Assembly: GCA_907164885.2 (NCBI GenBank)
Contig: OU015492.1
Span: 197,940,960-198,004,959 of the forward strand
Direction of reading: 5' to 3'
Origin: Dolomedes plantarius
Taxonomy: Eukaryota > Arthropoda > Arachnida > Araneae > Dolomedidae
Length of the DNA: 64,000 nucleotides
Under the pieces are notes generated by a model, which made no database searches, was not told where the DNA came from, and worked only from the letters and a program-made list of their open reading frames with translations. The position numbers and the translations under genes were made by a program. Shown one piece after another: positions 10,212 to 24,593 of this stretch (position 1 is the first letter of the stretch; every line of letters begins with the position of its first letter).

Positions 10212-11876
10212 TGTTACCGTTATTTTAAAAGCGGTTAGTACTTGGAATAATTCTAAGTGATTACTCATATGTATACATACAAATCAATTTATTAAACTTT
10301 CATAATATACATACAAACAATACTATTCATTACAGATTTTCGACTCCTCTATCTCAGTACATATACAGTTCTAATTTTCACCCTTCCTATATTATATTAA
10401 TACATTATTTATTCTCATTAATACATTATTTATTCTCATCAATACATTATTTATTCTAATCAATACTCTCCTTCAACTATTCATTTCCATCATTTCATTA
10501 TACTTCATTCTTTTTAATTAATAATCCCAGATGTACATTAATCATATCATCATATCATCTATCTATTCAATAACACTCTTTACTTATCCTAAGATTCTTA
10601 ACCAATACACATAAACACATTGCTAATATCATTATAACACACTAATCCAATTATTACGGACTTAAACAACCAATATTCTACGATAGATATCTATGTATAT
10701 ATAATAAGACACATTAAGCGACACTTCACATTAAGCTAACCCCATCTAATCACCTTCGATTACTATTACGTACTGGGCATTGGCAGAAATATCAAAACTC
10801 TCCTACCTTGTTGACGGCACGCCATCACAACAACAGACCTCTCCTGGCAACAATAGTTTCTCCGTCAAGGTGCGTCTCGCCGGGGTGGCTAGGGGGTGGG
10901 GGATCATCGGACGTCTCTGGTCCAGAGAAGCGGCAGGATCACCACACTCTGGCGGCATCAGTCAGGGAACCTGTTCCGACAATGCACACTCGTTTCGGCT
11001 GGGCGGGGATCAATTGCTCGGTCAGCTCCTTTCTTGGTTGTCGGCAGGATAAGCGGTCGGTCACTCCAGTATAGGGGGCTTGCATCTACTTCTCAAGGAT
11101 AACTTCCATATCACTTCATCTTGCCATCTGTTGAGTCTTTACTCTCATACTCTTAGATATCTGGCGTAGACGACGGCCTCGGATCGCTAAGGTCCGTCCG
11201 TAAGCAGCTTGTCCTCTCAATTTCCGTCTAACTCTGGGGCTTTATCTCCGCCGGGCGCCTTCACTGTGGCCCTCTGTGCTCGTCTAAAAGCTGCCTGCGT
11301 CCCTTTTGAGTTCTCAAACCAATCTCTTACTTCTCTACCACATTTCATATCGAGCTAAACTTTTCTAATTACCTATTCAGGCCTCCATTGGTGGCTATCT
11401 CCTGACCAATAAGTCGATCCGGGGCCACTTCATTGGCCGACCATCTATTTTTATATTAATATCCTCTCCAATCAAAATTGAAGGGGGCCTGCGCCCGTGC
11501 ACCCTTCTGGGGCTTCTCACACTCCCAACTTCTCACGCTATTCTCCGACTCCTTCTGTGATTTTTAACAAAGTCGCACATCGTAAAAACTGCCTAACCCC
11601 TTTTCTTATCTCAACTAAGCCTCCTCTTTGCATCCAATTTCACCTTCTCCCAGCTCGTTATCCGCATCTGGTGACCCCTTTTCTTGTTTTCAACTCCCCC
11701 AACTTGTCACATCTCATCTTTCATTTCGCCTACGCAGTTCATTACACCCAGCTGGTCAAGGCACTTCTTTGTCTGCTTTCCTTTAGTTATATATCCTCTA
11801 CCAATCTAAATATCGCTTTCCGCACCTGCGGTGTCCCCCTCTCTATTTTCGGATAACATGTCGTGTCTCCACGACA
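10212..11876. mobile_element. Solo LTR, 1665 bp, with 5-bp target duplication
   Basis: It begins TGTTACCG and ends CCACGACA (TG...CA ends). GTGTG occurs immediately before (10207-10211) and after (11877-11881), a 5-bp target duplication of the kind made by Gypsy and BEL/Pao integrases. There is no internal coding region. A diverged second copy, also with a 5-bp duplication, lies at 28278-31404. The right half is GC-richer than the surroundings, and the short open frames near 10780-11100 and 11497-11856 are not conserved in the other copy. Superfamily is unassigned. Confidence 0.85.
10397..10459. repeat. Three tandem 21-bp units in the solo LTR
   Basis: The unit TTAATACATTATTTATTCTC plus A occurs three times in a row, the third with two substitutions. 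Confidence 0.9.
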
Positions 11877-12929
11877 GTGTGGTAACTGGCGGAGGGCTTG
11901 AGAATGTGTCTATTACTAAAACAGCAGAAATTGTTTGTGTACCACCAGACACCGTATCAAAGATTATAATACTGCACTGAAAGGAACTAGGTGTTGTCTC
12001 TGAAAGCAAAATGTGTGGGCGTCGCACAAAGGTGTCTGGTAGGAAAAAAAGCAGAACTTGATGCAGATTGTACGAAGAAAAGCTAAGACAACAGAAAACA
12101 ACAGAAGAGGTGAATACGTGTCGTAATGATCCTGTTTCAGTAACAACAGTTTGTCGGGAGCAGAGTGTAGCTGGTATTGATGATAGGGCTGCAATCCAGA
12201 AGCCCTTTATGAATGAAACCAGGGCAAGAAGACACACCCGGGGTTGTCCCAAATTAAAAAAATGCTGGCCAGTTAATGAAAACATGTCAGGTGAATCAAA
12301 CATTACATTAATATCCATCAGTGGTAGAGTACACGTTTGACAAATTCCACCCGCAGCATACCGTTCCGATTGCTTGGTGTACACTGTCAAATATGACTGT
12401 GGTTCTTTCGCGCTGTGGGCACCTTGACTATCTTTTGGCGTTCCCCAGGACTCCTAATTGTTCTTTAGCGTCATTGGCAACGGAAGTCTACGAAACCATC
12501 TGCGAGCCGCATGCATCCTTTGGTGAAGGCTTTATTCCCTAATGTTTAGAATCAGACAACACACTCTTTCATCGTTTGAGACATATGCATATGTAGTGTG
12601 GAAAGCAAGAGGATGAGGTACAACATCTATCCACCTCAATCACCTGACCTAAACATTACTGTACATTTCTGGGAACATTTGGAGAGAAAGGTTCGATTAC
12701 GTTCTTCCCTGTCAACATGATTGTAACAGAAAAGACCGTTTAGTACCATTCTTCCATATTGCAGGATGAATGGTACGGAATTCCAATACCTTGTTTATGA
12801 CTTTTATCAATCTATCCTATGTCGAATCCTCGCTTTTTTGTATCAAAAGTAGGTCTACACTTTATTAATGAAAAGTTCTGATGAAACCGCCAGTGTGAAC
12901 TCCGTGTATTTACTTACAATTGTTCAATG

Positions 12930-13026
12930 GATTCAAGGATAGGGAAACTATCTGATAAATAAAAATATTTTCTCATACAACGAAATTTGTTTTTCATTTA
13001 TCAGATACTTTCCCTATCCTTGAATC
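12930..13026. repeat. 31-bp inverted repeat (hairpin)
   Basis: GATTCAAGGATAGGGAAACT and the following 11 bases (12930-12960) are complementary to 12996-13026 at 30 of 31 positions. The loop is 35 nt and AT-rich. It could be a small foldback element; no target duplication was identified. Confidence 0.85.
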
Positions 13027-13810
13027 AAACATGGCATTTATTGTCAATATTCATGATGTTTTAAGAGTAAGGTCACAAACTTATTTAACCTTTATAGGCC
13101 TTTTGTTATCGATTCGAAATTCTAACAGACGCCTAACTGATACTAAATATTTTGCACAAAATTGTACTAGTACTAAAATTGCATTTTCTTTTACTTATTT
13201 TATATTGATTATATATTGCATTTGAAACAATTATGCACTTTAGAAAAATGCACGGAGCATTTAACAATCTAAGTGTAGGAAATATTTGCAATTAAGAAAA
13301 AAACAGTTAAAAGCACCTAAGAATTTAAAGTAGTTTCTTAATTATTGTGTAACGTAACGCATAACAACTGATACTCACAAACAGGAAGTATTAAAATGAG
13401 TAAATTTTAATTAGTACACTGTACATATACTTAGCCATCGTTTTGAAAGAACATTGACCCTTAAATGGGAAAGAAAACCTTTTGAATTTTCTTTAATCAG
13501 TTAATTGTGTTACTTAAAATGGAAAATATAATAGCTGAAGGACATTTTAAAAACTTAACTCAAAACTTAGATCGTGGTATTAAAGTTCATTACTCACTCA
13601 TGCCATAACCATGCGTCAAAAGATTCCTCCGTTCTGTCAAATAATTTTTTCAAAATAGAATAAGGCAAATAAAAGTAATTTCAACTGTCGAGGTTTTTAA
13701 TTTTTAGCAAACCATCAATAAGATAGTATTTTCAAAAATAAGTTTTTTTCTATACATTACGATAAATTTCTAAAATTACAATGTAAATGAATCCGTAAAA
13801 ACTTTCATCA
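13027..13810. other. AT-rich spacer
   Basis: No gene or repeat recognised; a 64-codon open frame at 13031-13225 has no motif. Confidence 0.5.
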
Positions 13811-13814
13811 TAAT

Positions 13815-14065
13815 GTTTGGCACGAAAGCCCAAGGTGGGCCAGGGCCTTCTGTTGAAGATTCCTCCAGGACAACCTATTTCTAGATCTGATCTGCCAGTT
13901 CCTCACTCCAATTCACTCTAAAATCTGATTCAACATAGCCATCTTAGTTTTGGTCTTCCTCTTTTCCGAGGAAGACTAAGATGGCTATGTTTCAAAGGGC
14001 CTTGCAACAAAAATCTTCTTTATTGGTTATTTTTCATCCATTCTAGTAATATGAGAGGCCCAGTT
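13815..14065 (-). pseudogene. Non-LTR retrotransposon (LINE) ORF2, C-terminal fragment
   Basis: On the minus strand the translation gives WASHITRMDEK, a stop, then PIKKIFVARPFE, then after a foldback insertion GRPKLRWL and, farther on in other frames, NRRPWPTLGF. This order (W-GH--RMD..., IPKK-like, GRPKLRW) is typical of the tail of LINE reverse-transcriptase ORFs. There are several stops and frame changes. A snap-back of the GRPKLRW-coding bases sits between the ARPFE and GRPK parts. Confidence 0.6.
13933..13991. repeat. Snap-back inverted repeat within the LINE fragment
   Basis: ACATAGCCATCTTAGT (left) and ACTAAGATGGCTATGT (right) are complementary, with a 5-base indel between arms further in and a short loop near 13961-13966. 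Confidence 0.85.
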
Positions 14066-14189
14066 ATATATTAAATATTGGAATGAAGCGCTGCAGTCTA
14101 TTAAGGCCCCTTAGGATGATATTCAGTTTTTAAATGACCTGAATAAATATCCAAATCCTTCTGTAGCAAATATAGCCTAATTGTCATTT

Positions 14190-14666
14190 TCCAGACATCT
14201 ATGGTATTTATCTGAGCACTTAGTAGCATTAGCTTTTTTTATAACAGAGTCAGCATTGACACATAAATTTAAAAAATACAAAATCTTGATCGTCCACCAA
14301 AACCTACCCGTGATTATCGACTGGAACTAAAAAAATGAAGAGCAAAATGTAAAGATCGAAGAACTCGTGACTGAAAAGACAAAACAATTCTTTGATGCCA
14401 TGGTTAAAGGAGGTAAAATTAAATCACAAGATTTCATGGAAAAATCATCATCTCAATGGGAAAGTGATCCTTGCTTTTGTGACTTTCGAGAAACGTGCTT
14501 AAGAATGAAAGTTGTAAATGACAATGCAGAAAAATCTATAAGCCTAATACAAAAATATAATGAAACCCTTATAAAAGACGAAGAACAAAAACAATTCCTG
14601 CTTCGTCTAGTAGCAAACCACCAAAAGAGCTTTCCCACTACTTCCAAGAAATCTTTGTTAATCTGA
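14190..14666 (+). pseudogene. Transposon-type protein, C-terminal fragment
   Basis: An upstream broken frame reads WYLSEHLVALAFF (about 14190-14230). The open frame 14367-14666 then contains RMKVVNDNAEKSISLIQKYN and DEEQKQFLLRLVANHQKSF. These phrases are reminiscent of the C-terminus of an uncharacterised transposon-encoded protein repeated in arthropod genomes; this is recall of a pattern, not a search result. The N-terminal part is missing and at least one stop lies between the two segments. There is no terminal repeat, so element boundaries are unknown. Confidence 0.5.
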
Positions 14667-16500
14667 ACTTCTGAAGTTTGAGCTTGAGCGACCTGTGAAT
14701 ATTATCATTTTGGAGAAAAAAATTGTGCGTATTATTTACATGTAAAATAATAAAATAAACCTTGTGGAGCGATATATTTTGAAAGTTGATTTTTTGGACC
14801 ACCATAATGACACACATTGTATTTATGATATTTTCATGAATTTATAATACTTAAAGTTGGGACTATAAAATTTAGGATTTTTTTTCTATTTTCAAGGTTT
14901 TTGGAGATCTTGACTAAATTGCACCTTTTTTTAATAATTCTTACTAAAATATTTAAATTTTTATGCATGATGCAACATTTATAGCGTAAAACAAGTTTGA
15001 ATATGGATACGATGCAAAATAATTTCTATTAGATAGGCATATTCATTTTCAAATACAATTACTAGAAGATTTTACTATGCTTTGGAATGTGCTCGAAGAA
15101 ATAAAAATCTTTTCTTTCAAAAAACTGGTAGAAAAGCAAAATTTATCGATAAGAAAAACTTTCTGGAAAAATAACATAAAATCTCAGGAAATAGTAAGCA
15201 GATTTCCACTTCATATCCGGTATTGATAGTCTTATTTATTTCTTATTGTAAAATATATAGTCTGTGCTGTAGATTTCTGATATCAAAGGAAAGAATAATA
15301 AATTTATCCAAGAATAAATATTTAAGAATACCAGATATGTGAAATAAAATGAAGATAACAATGTACAGCGCACGATTTAATTTAATTAATAATTATTTAG
15401 ATAAATGATCATTAAGATACGAGAAAATATGTAGTCTGGAATAATTGTTTTGCTTTATTGATATATAAAGAAAAATCTTGAAAGCAACTGAAATTACATT
15501 GTAACAATGATTAATGTATGTTGTCTTGATTTCAAGGATTTTCTTTGATGCAGTTTATCTGATAACTAAACAAAAAAATAACTTTGCCGAAACATTTCAC
15601 TAAATGAGTTAAAATGAACAAAATTTTTTTTAGATAAATTAAAAGATTTTATTGTATTCAATGAAAAATTCACTTAGATTTTATTGAAATAAATTGTGAA
15701 GGAAACATTAAATAAATTACAAATTCTCAAATTTTTACTTATTTAAAGAAAGGCTTCAATTGTGACTTTAATCTAAAAACAAGAAAAAAATATAGTGTAT
15801 AAATTAACTAGAAGGTTAAAAATGATATATTTGTTAGACAATTCAAAAATGTCAAACAAAATGAAAAAGGATAATTTCTATGTCTTATATCACGAAATTC
15901 TTCGAGATCATAACAATAAAATTTAAAAGTTATTGTTATGTATGTTTATATGCACTGAATATATTGTGTGCTAAGGCTACAGAAAAGCGAATTTTAATAA
16001 AATGCAGTTTATATATACTGAATTTTTGATACACATGAAAGAATATATGTGAATCAATTGCATTTTTGAGAACAAAAGGATCTGGTACACAAAATTCTAA
16101 GCAAACGAAAAGACTTTCTTTTCTTAGACGTTCTAAGAAAATTCTAAGAAAAGAAACACGTTTTTATTTTCTTAGCCCAATTTATACTTTTGAACGTTTA
16201 GAATCAAATTAGTTAAACATGCTTCTAGCATGGTTACTGTCCAAGATTAGAGAGTTTCCCAAAACTTTTTTTTTACAAAAAATGAGTTTTTTTAAAAAAA
16301 AATTATAATAATTTTCGCAAAGTAAAAATTACTCTGAAAATCTGCTTTTTCCCCTTTAAACTGAAATGGTTTAATAAACAAAGTTTTTGTATATCCTGAA
16401 GGTAAATTATTCTAAAATCATTCAAAGGCATTAAAATGGAAAAAAAATATGTAAATGAAAGAATTGTTTCATTAAATATGTCAAAAACTGCTTAAAATTG
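14667..16500. other. AT-rich spacer
   Basis: No gene, RNA or mobile element recognised. A local palindromic cluster around 16100-16165 (repeated TTCTAAGAAAA and complement) is the only structure noticed. Confidence 0.5.
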
Positions 16501-16504
16501 AAAA

Positions 16505-16800
16505 AAAAAATTCAAGTAGTCTCTTCTAATGAAACTACCGCGGGTTATTAACGTAGGATTACATATCGTTGCTTACCTCTTTTGTATGTGTATATGTATC
16601 TATATATATGAACGTATGTATATATATACACATATGTATGTCAAAATTTTGACGCATCTTGGTACTTTTCTGTTTAACTTGTCCAAGCGATAGACTGGGT
16701 TTGGCGCGCTGCCAAAATTATAACTGACGAGGACGGATGGACGGACAGTTTTAGCGTCTGAAAATTTCCTTTCCGCAGGACCATTATGGAGGAACGTAAT
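16505..16800 (-). repeat. Dispersed repeat R, copy 2 (inverted)
   Basis: Reverse complemented, this segment contains in one continuous run the blocks found split at 4880-5045 and 6683-6765. The linker between blocks is a short TA-rich tract with GTTCATA, which copy 1 also retains (GGTTCATAACATATATATA). It lacks both DNA transposons present in copy 1. Confidence 0.8.
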
Positions 16801-17146
16801 CCTCCATTAAAAATTTCCAATGCGAAATTTCAAACTGTTCAGATATGTTTATGCGTATAGTTATCCTTATAAACACACATTTCAGAAAAAAAGTCATTTC
16901 AATAAATAAAATTTTGTGTCTCTTTTATTAAAATTTTTAATCTTTTGAGATATCCTGAAAAAATCATCTCAAGTTGATCTTATACCTCTGAATGTGTGAG
17001 AGAGAAAAATTTTTTGGTTAATTCAGATTTATGCAGTCGTAATCTACTACAAAAAGTTCAGAAAATGGATTAAATAACATCATGTCGTGTTCTAAACTCT
17101 AGAAACACCTTTTTTATGTGCAGATTATTGTAATGATGCTGGTAAA
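16801..17146. other. AT-rich spacer
   Basis: I see nothing identifiable in this stretch. Confidence 0.5.
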
Positions 17147-17150
17147 TTAA

Positions 17151-17869
17151 GGGGACAGTGGACTTTCAAAATTGTGAAATTTGTCCAAAAATTCGATTTT
17201 TTTATTTTATTGAATTGTGAAACTACGGACGAGTAGGAATGTGTTGCAAAAAGAATTTTTAATTTCTGCGATTACTTTCCTAGTTATAGGCATTTGTATT
17301 TAATTTAGAGATTATGTGGTTACTAATAGCAATAACTTTATATGTGTTTTTCTCAAAATAAAAATTTTCATGTCAAACAAATATTCAAACTGCTCCAGGC
17401 GCATTTCTAATTATCGTATTGCCTTGAAATTTAAGTTCTATATACTTAACTGTATATCAAATAAATCGTACTGAAAATAATTATGCTTCGTAGCTCAGAA
17501 TTTCTGAATTTTGTACTTGAAAAGATGATTTATAGGTATTTTGCGTCATAAAAAGGGTGTTTTCACTATTATTATTTTTTTCTCTTTATATTTTTAATGA
17601 ATGCTTAAAATAAGCAATAAGTTTCATTGTTAGTTCTATAAGGTATACCGTAAATAAAAATTACCATATTATATGCAAAAGAAAAGCGCATGGAACATTT
17701 TTAATTAGGCCAATTTTTTATATAATTATTAATTCATAATTCATAAGTTATTAATATTTCATCATTAAATTTTAACCACTTTTACAGATTTGTGGTACTA
17801 ATCACATATTCAAATTTCCAGCAAATCCATTCAAAACAAAAAAGTTAAATTTGAAGGTCCACTGTCTCC
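17151..17869. mobile_element. TTAA-flanked MITE (family B, copy 1)
   Basis: The ends GGGGACAGTGGACTTTCAAA and (reverse complement) GGAGACAGTGGACCTTCAAA make a ~20-bp terminal inverted repeat. TTAA lies on both sides (17147-17150 and 17870-17873), the duplication typical of piggyBac transposition. The 719 bp interior is AT-rich and non-coding. A relative with similar ends is at 60475-61128. Confidence 0.8.
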
Positions 17870-17873
17870 TTAA

Positions 17874-19860
17874 CTGAGCGGAAATTCAAAACATATTAAA
17901 TGTATAAAGCAAAATCGAGTTTTTAATAATATTGTTTCCCTAATTTCTAAACTTGTGATAAAAAGTAATCACCCACAACTTCGTAGCACTAAATTTGGCT
18001 AAACAGAGAACAAATGTCTAAATGAAGCATTAAAACATAGTTCAAATTTTAAACTCTTGAATACGGCGTCGTTAAAACTATGATGAGTCCCAGTTAAGTG
18101 TTAAGAGATTTTTAACGTGCTTTCATAATATACAATTAAGCTTAGCTAAAAAGCATATAATTTTATGGTTATAATTTTACAAGTCTTTACAGGAGGGACA
18201 TTTGTAAATTACATCCTGCTATGAACATCTCTGGCTGTTTCCTCATTCTACCGTCCCGATAGAAATTGTATCTCAAATGGACAGTGATCTAAAAAAATAC
18301 CCAGTTATGTCTCTTATAATCTGTGCCTGATATAAAATGGCCTTATTTATAAATGAATTTCGTAATAAAATTAATCGTATGGATAAAAAAACTCTTGTAT
18401 ACCTTAAAAATTTTGAAGAAGTAAAGTATTATTTCTTCCTTTATCTTAGTATATTTTTCAGTGATTTTATTAGGGTCACAGTAATACTATTTATAGCAAG
18501 GAGGTCCTCCAGTCCCTCCCCCTGTTTACGTCACTACGTCACAACGTACCCCTATTATGCTAATTTCGTAACGCAATTATTTAGTATAAGTTATGTTGAA
18601 AAAATCTGATGCACAGTGACTGAATTTGCTAATTTACACCAGTCATTTTAATACATCAGTGTGGCAGACTCCATGGTTTATCTGTTTTGACTCCATGATT
18701 TACCTTTTTTGACTACTCCCACATTCCATGCGATAATCTTTTGATGTTTGGCAAAACGGCATTTCTTTTTGAGTTTATTCTTTTTCTTTTTCACATGTTA
18801 GTTAATATACGTCGACTGTTGTTGTGCCTTTTTTTTGGATCCCGTTTTCCCAACGGGAAGAAATTGTTTTTTTTTAAACTTTATATATAAAAAGTGTGTG
18901 TGCGTGTGTCATATGTAAGCTGAACTAAATATTTTAATATCGAAATTATTTGAGTACCTCAAGCAAGAACATCAGGATCTGTTTCATCTAAAGAAGCTCT
19001 CCGAGACAATACAGGTAGGAAATTTGCTTACCTACTAATTCGAAGAGTCACTTCGAAGTATCTAATTTGAAAGTTGGGAGGAGTGACAATCAGTTTTAGT
19101 AGTATTTTTAAAATATATAGAATACTTTCCACTCATAAATGTTTGCGTATTTAGGATAAGCGAATGAATATCGTGATTCATTAAAACGCTCATACTCCAT
19201 ATTTTATCACTTCTGAAAATGTTCGAGAAAAAATCATTCCAATTACAAAATAAAAAAAAAATTAAAATCATGCTTTAACAAAAGTCATTCAGCTAATCAC
19301 TGCGTGAATCATATTGATTGTTGCTACATGCATTTCCAATACAATTTTTATTTATCTTCTTAACTCTTACTGTTTTATTTATGAAAATATTAATAATCAA
19401 TCGAATGTATACTTAAACGGTGTATCATAGAAAAAAAATATTGGCAGATTTTTGAATTTTTTATGATACTTAGACATTGTCGAATGATTACGAACACATG
19501 CAATCTTTGTTAATGGAATTCCTTTTATTTTCCCTTTGAAGAATTGTTAATACCCCCAAAAATGTTGGTAAGGGTGTGGGTGTACATTTCAAGTATCTAT
19601 TTATTGTCCCTAACGCACAAAAGGAATATTTATACGATGATCGTCAGATGTTTTGTTTCGAATTCCGGTCCAATAATCTATTTATTGTTTTCTGTCCTCT
19701 TTGAAGTCATTTTCTTAGACATCATCAACAAACAAGAATTTATCAGTAAAACAAAATAAAAGTAAAGGCATTAACAGAGGTGTTAATATATAGCGTTCAA
19801 TATACGACAGAGTATAAATAAATAATCAATGAATTGAGTCGAAGAGAAATTACTAAATTT
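17874..19860. other. AT-rich spacer
   Basis: No supported gene. Open frames at 18337-18609, 19062-19271 and 19544-19759 are hydrophobic or low-complexity and lack motifs. A GT-rich tract lies at about 18895-18912. Confidence 0.5.
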
Positions 19861-19862
19861 TA

Positions 19863-20922
19863 TGAGTGTGTGTCCAATTTATTACGACCGCCTACTCGGT
19901 AATTATTGGGAAAACTTTTGATCCCAACACTGTCGTCAACATGAAAGGTGGCTTAAGGAATCTGAGACAACATCCGATGACATGCACTCTCCAGTTCTCT
20001 GAGATTTGATGGTTCTGTATCCAGCTGCCTGATGCCCCTTCCGACCTCAACCCTCATGTGCTCAATTGGATTAAAATCTAGTGATTGTGGAGACCAACCA
20101 TGGAAGGTGAAGCCTCAATCCTGCTCTTCAAACCATCTGGGGAAATGTGATCTTTATGTCATACAGTATTGTCCTGATGGAAGTATTCATGTCCAGGGCG
20201 TAAAGATGTCAGGAAAGCATCTTTAAAACCATAACATTACCTTCACCAGCTCGAAGTGTTGGGATAATGCAATTAAGTTCCATACCCTCGTACAGATTCC
20301 TCCATATCCGCACATTCTCATCTACATGGTGTCAATGAAAACGTGATACATCGGACTTCATTTCCCCCTTTCATTCAGTTATTTTCCACAACTTGTGATC
20401 CTGTGGGAACAGGAGACGTTTGATCTTGTTCAAACAGACCTTCGGTTTCCATACACTATATGGTGTAACGTGCGATGAACAGGAAGTTCAGAGGACATCC
20501 GAGGTGTCCCCTGATTAAGATTAGATGAAATTTGACGTACTGATGACCTTCTATTGGACTGGATCAGTTCGAAAATTCCCCTCTCAGCTATAGCATCTAG
20601 TAGGCGGTGACAACCACACGTTTTCCGCTGAGAGCCGATTTTTCTTTCGGGAACCCACTTCTTGTAAACATGAACAGGTACTCTCGAGCACTACACCAGA
20701 GAATCAATTTCGCTGATATTCGTTCCACTACTTCCAGCATCCACAATCACTTCACGCTCAAAGTGTGTTAAATCAGGTTTTTATGCTTTATATTTTTAAT
20801 GCTGTTGCAATTATCCAGCAATCCTTTTTTATACCATTCTCCCCCTTTAACAGCAACATCGTGACGTCGTAGCTAAGTGTCTTAAAACTAACAAGTGATC
20901 AGAATAAATTGGACTCTCAGTG
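19863..20922 (-). mobile_element. Tc1-like transposon relic
   Basis: TA at 19861-19862 and 20923-20924 flank ends that read, inward, TGAGTGTGTGTCCAATTTAT and (reverse complement) CACTGAGAGTCCAATTTATT. At 1060 bp it is shorter than an intact Tc1 element. It carries a heavily decayed transposase on the minus strand. Confidence 0.75.
19990..20800 (-). pseudogene. Decayed Tc1-like transposase
   Basis: On the minus strand, near 20190-20060, broken frames give FHQDNTV (second catalytic aspartate region) and then HGWSPQSLDFNPIEHMR (third acidic region, E retained). The spacing fits a Tc1/mariner DDE enzyme. No long open frame survives. The N-terminal DNA-binding domain is not recognisable with confidence. 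Confidence 0.65.
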
Positions 20923-21317
20923 TAGTTATTACCAATGAAGATTATAATGGGTTCTAAATATGATTCAACATTTTTGTATTTAAAACGATGACATCACATT
21001 TAAACACCTTTTCACCTTTAGAAGCAAAACATTTTGCAAGGTAATTTTCAGTTGCTAACTAAATTTATGTTATATTATATATTCTAGATATGTTACACAT
21101 AACAGGACATTTACAGAAGCTTGATTTTTATAATATCGGGGATAAGTTAAAACAGAAAATGTTTTATCCCTTCACAATTACTGCCATTATTTATCATATT
21201 TCTTTGTAAAAATGATCTTTGCCGTATTCTATATCGTGTGAGTTAGTATAGAAATTCAGTACATAAAACTAGAAATGTAGATAGAAATATGATAAATGGA
21301 CTGGTTAATAATAAGCG

Positions 21318-21320
21318 TAT

Positions 21321-21392
<72 letters not shown>
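21318..21392. repeat. (TA)n array, left part
   Basis: Alternating TA with one AA interruption; it continues on the other side of the Tc1 insertion. Confidence 0.95.
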
Positions 21393-23004
<1,612 letters not shown>

Positions 23005-23184
23005 GCTTATTATTTACAAGTCAGTCCGTTTATGAAATTTATATCTACATTTCTAGTTTTCTGTACTGAATTTCTATACTAACTCACACAATAAAGAATA
23101 CAGCAAAGATCATTTTTACACAGCAATATGATAAATAAAGGCAGTATTTCAGAAGGGATAAAACATTTTCTGTTTTATCCCTTC

Positions 23185-24593
23185 CTATAGAGATGTTTTT
23201 AAATCCTGAAATAAAGTCAGGATTAAAAACACCCGTAAAATTTTAAGGAGAAAATATTCTAGCAAAATTAAATTTTTAAGTGCTTGAAGTTTAGCTATGA
23301 GTTTTTATGAATTGTTAGAAATAGAGAAAACTTAACTGTTTTAATTTACAGATTTCACATTGATCTCAAATAAGTTATGAGGTAGTTTGAGAGCTTTAAT
23401 TCAAAAGAGATTTTTGCTTTCACTTTTAATGATTAGTTGTTAGTCATTCATTAGAAGAGCTTCATCAGAGTTTTTATGGACACAGTTATCTATCGAATTT
23501 ATAGATGCAATGAAACCAATCCTGGTAATAATTTCCCCCGAAACTTTTATGGTTCTTCAGTATTGTTTTACGCAAATTATATTCATGGTACGGAACTTTA
23601 TCTTATATTTTCCTACGGCACCCAGTATTATCAATTACATGGCAATTGATATTGGTTTTTGTTATAATACAATATTCGGAGTATATCGTATTTTATAACA
23701 TTTTTAGAAAAGTGAGGCTTCAAAATAAAAAACGCAATGTGTTAATTTCCTTAAACGCAGAAACTAATCTTTGCATTTAGATGTAGAATCTGAAACTATC
23801 GTTTCATACCGGATAATATCTGATTAATAGGAGTATGAATCATCAGTATTGCTCGTTAATTACTTTTTTAATGAGTATCGTATTACTGTTTTAATTTTGT
23901 GAATTACTCTTTTTGTAATTGTCTCTCTTTAAAATAATCAGAGAAAAAGATTATCTAATACCTACTCAAACAAGTTAATTAATACTAAATGAAATTTACC
24001 TTTAATTTTTTTAAATTCACTATTGTTCTCTTTTACGAACAGAAAACAGGGAATTGTTTTGCATACGTTTAACATATAGAAAAAAAACATAAAAGAGTCT
24101 AAATAGAAAAAAACACAAAAGAGTCTAAAACTTGAAATAAAGTCCAGGAACAGAAATCTAACGGGAATCTTTAAGCATGAGCCCACTTGGCTATTTTAAC
24201 ATAAAATAAAGGAATAGTTGAAATCATTTAGCCTATCAGGGGAAGGAGAACGTACTTTAAATTCGGTAACAGGCTACATATTAGGATTTAACGGTTAAAC
24301 TACTGATAAAAGAAACTTTTTTGTAATGCTGAGGAACTGTTAAACTATGAGGATATTAGTGTCTCTTTTTATATCCTTAAACCTCTTTAGTTTTAGTTAA
24401 ACTTTTCTCATAAAAACTGAGACCATAGGTAAATCAGCGTGAGACATATGTGATAAATAAATTCTTAAATAATAAAGTTTAGAGACAAGCTTAGAGAAAT
24501 GCTTAGAGACACTGACAGTTACTCAAACTCTTTTGCTCTGAATGCTTTCATCAGAATTGCTCATCAGAACAAAGAGCGGGATTGGGAGCTTGG
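23185..24593. other. AT-rich spacer
   Basis: No gene recognised. Short open frames at 23510-23698 and 23962-24186 are hydrophobic and motif-free. Confidence 0.5.

Larger units (their letters stand above)
10170..12845 (+). pseudogene. Tc1-like transposase, split by a solo LTR and decayed
   Basis: The first exon-like piece (10170-10211) reads MSTYRNLSDF, a stop, then KGV, matching the N-terminus of Tc1 enzymes. It is interrupted by the LTR 10212-11876 and resumes at 11882 with GLENVSITKTAEIVCVPPDT, then DDRAAIQKPF and SGRVHV. Farther down, near 12635, PPQSPDLNIT marks the acidic third-residue region, with V in place of E two residues on. There are many stops and frame changes. The family's normal length is ~340 residues. 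The reading continues across the two sides of the LTR once the 5-bp duplication is counted once, which shows that the LTR arrived after the Tc1 element. Confidence 0.8.

Noticed and set aside
11497..12390. 119- and 194-codon open frames on opposite strands
   Set aside because: One lies in the solo LTR; the other runs antisense over the Tc1 relic. Neither has recognisable motifs.
18337..18609. 90-codon frame with hydrophobic stretch
   Set aside because: No motif, no homologue recognised, and AT-rich DNA gives such frames by chance.
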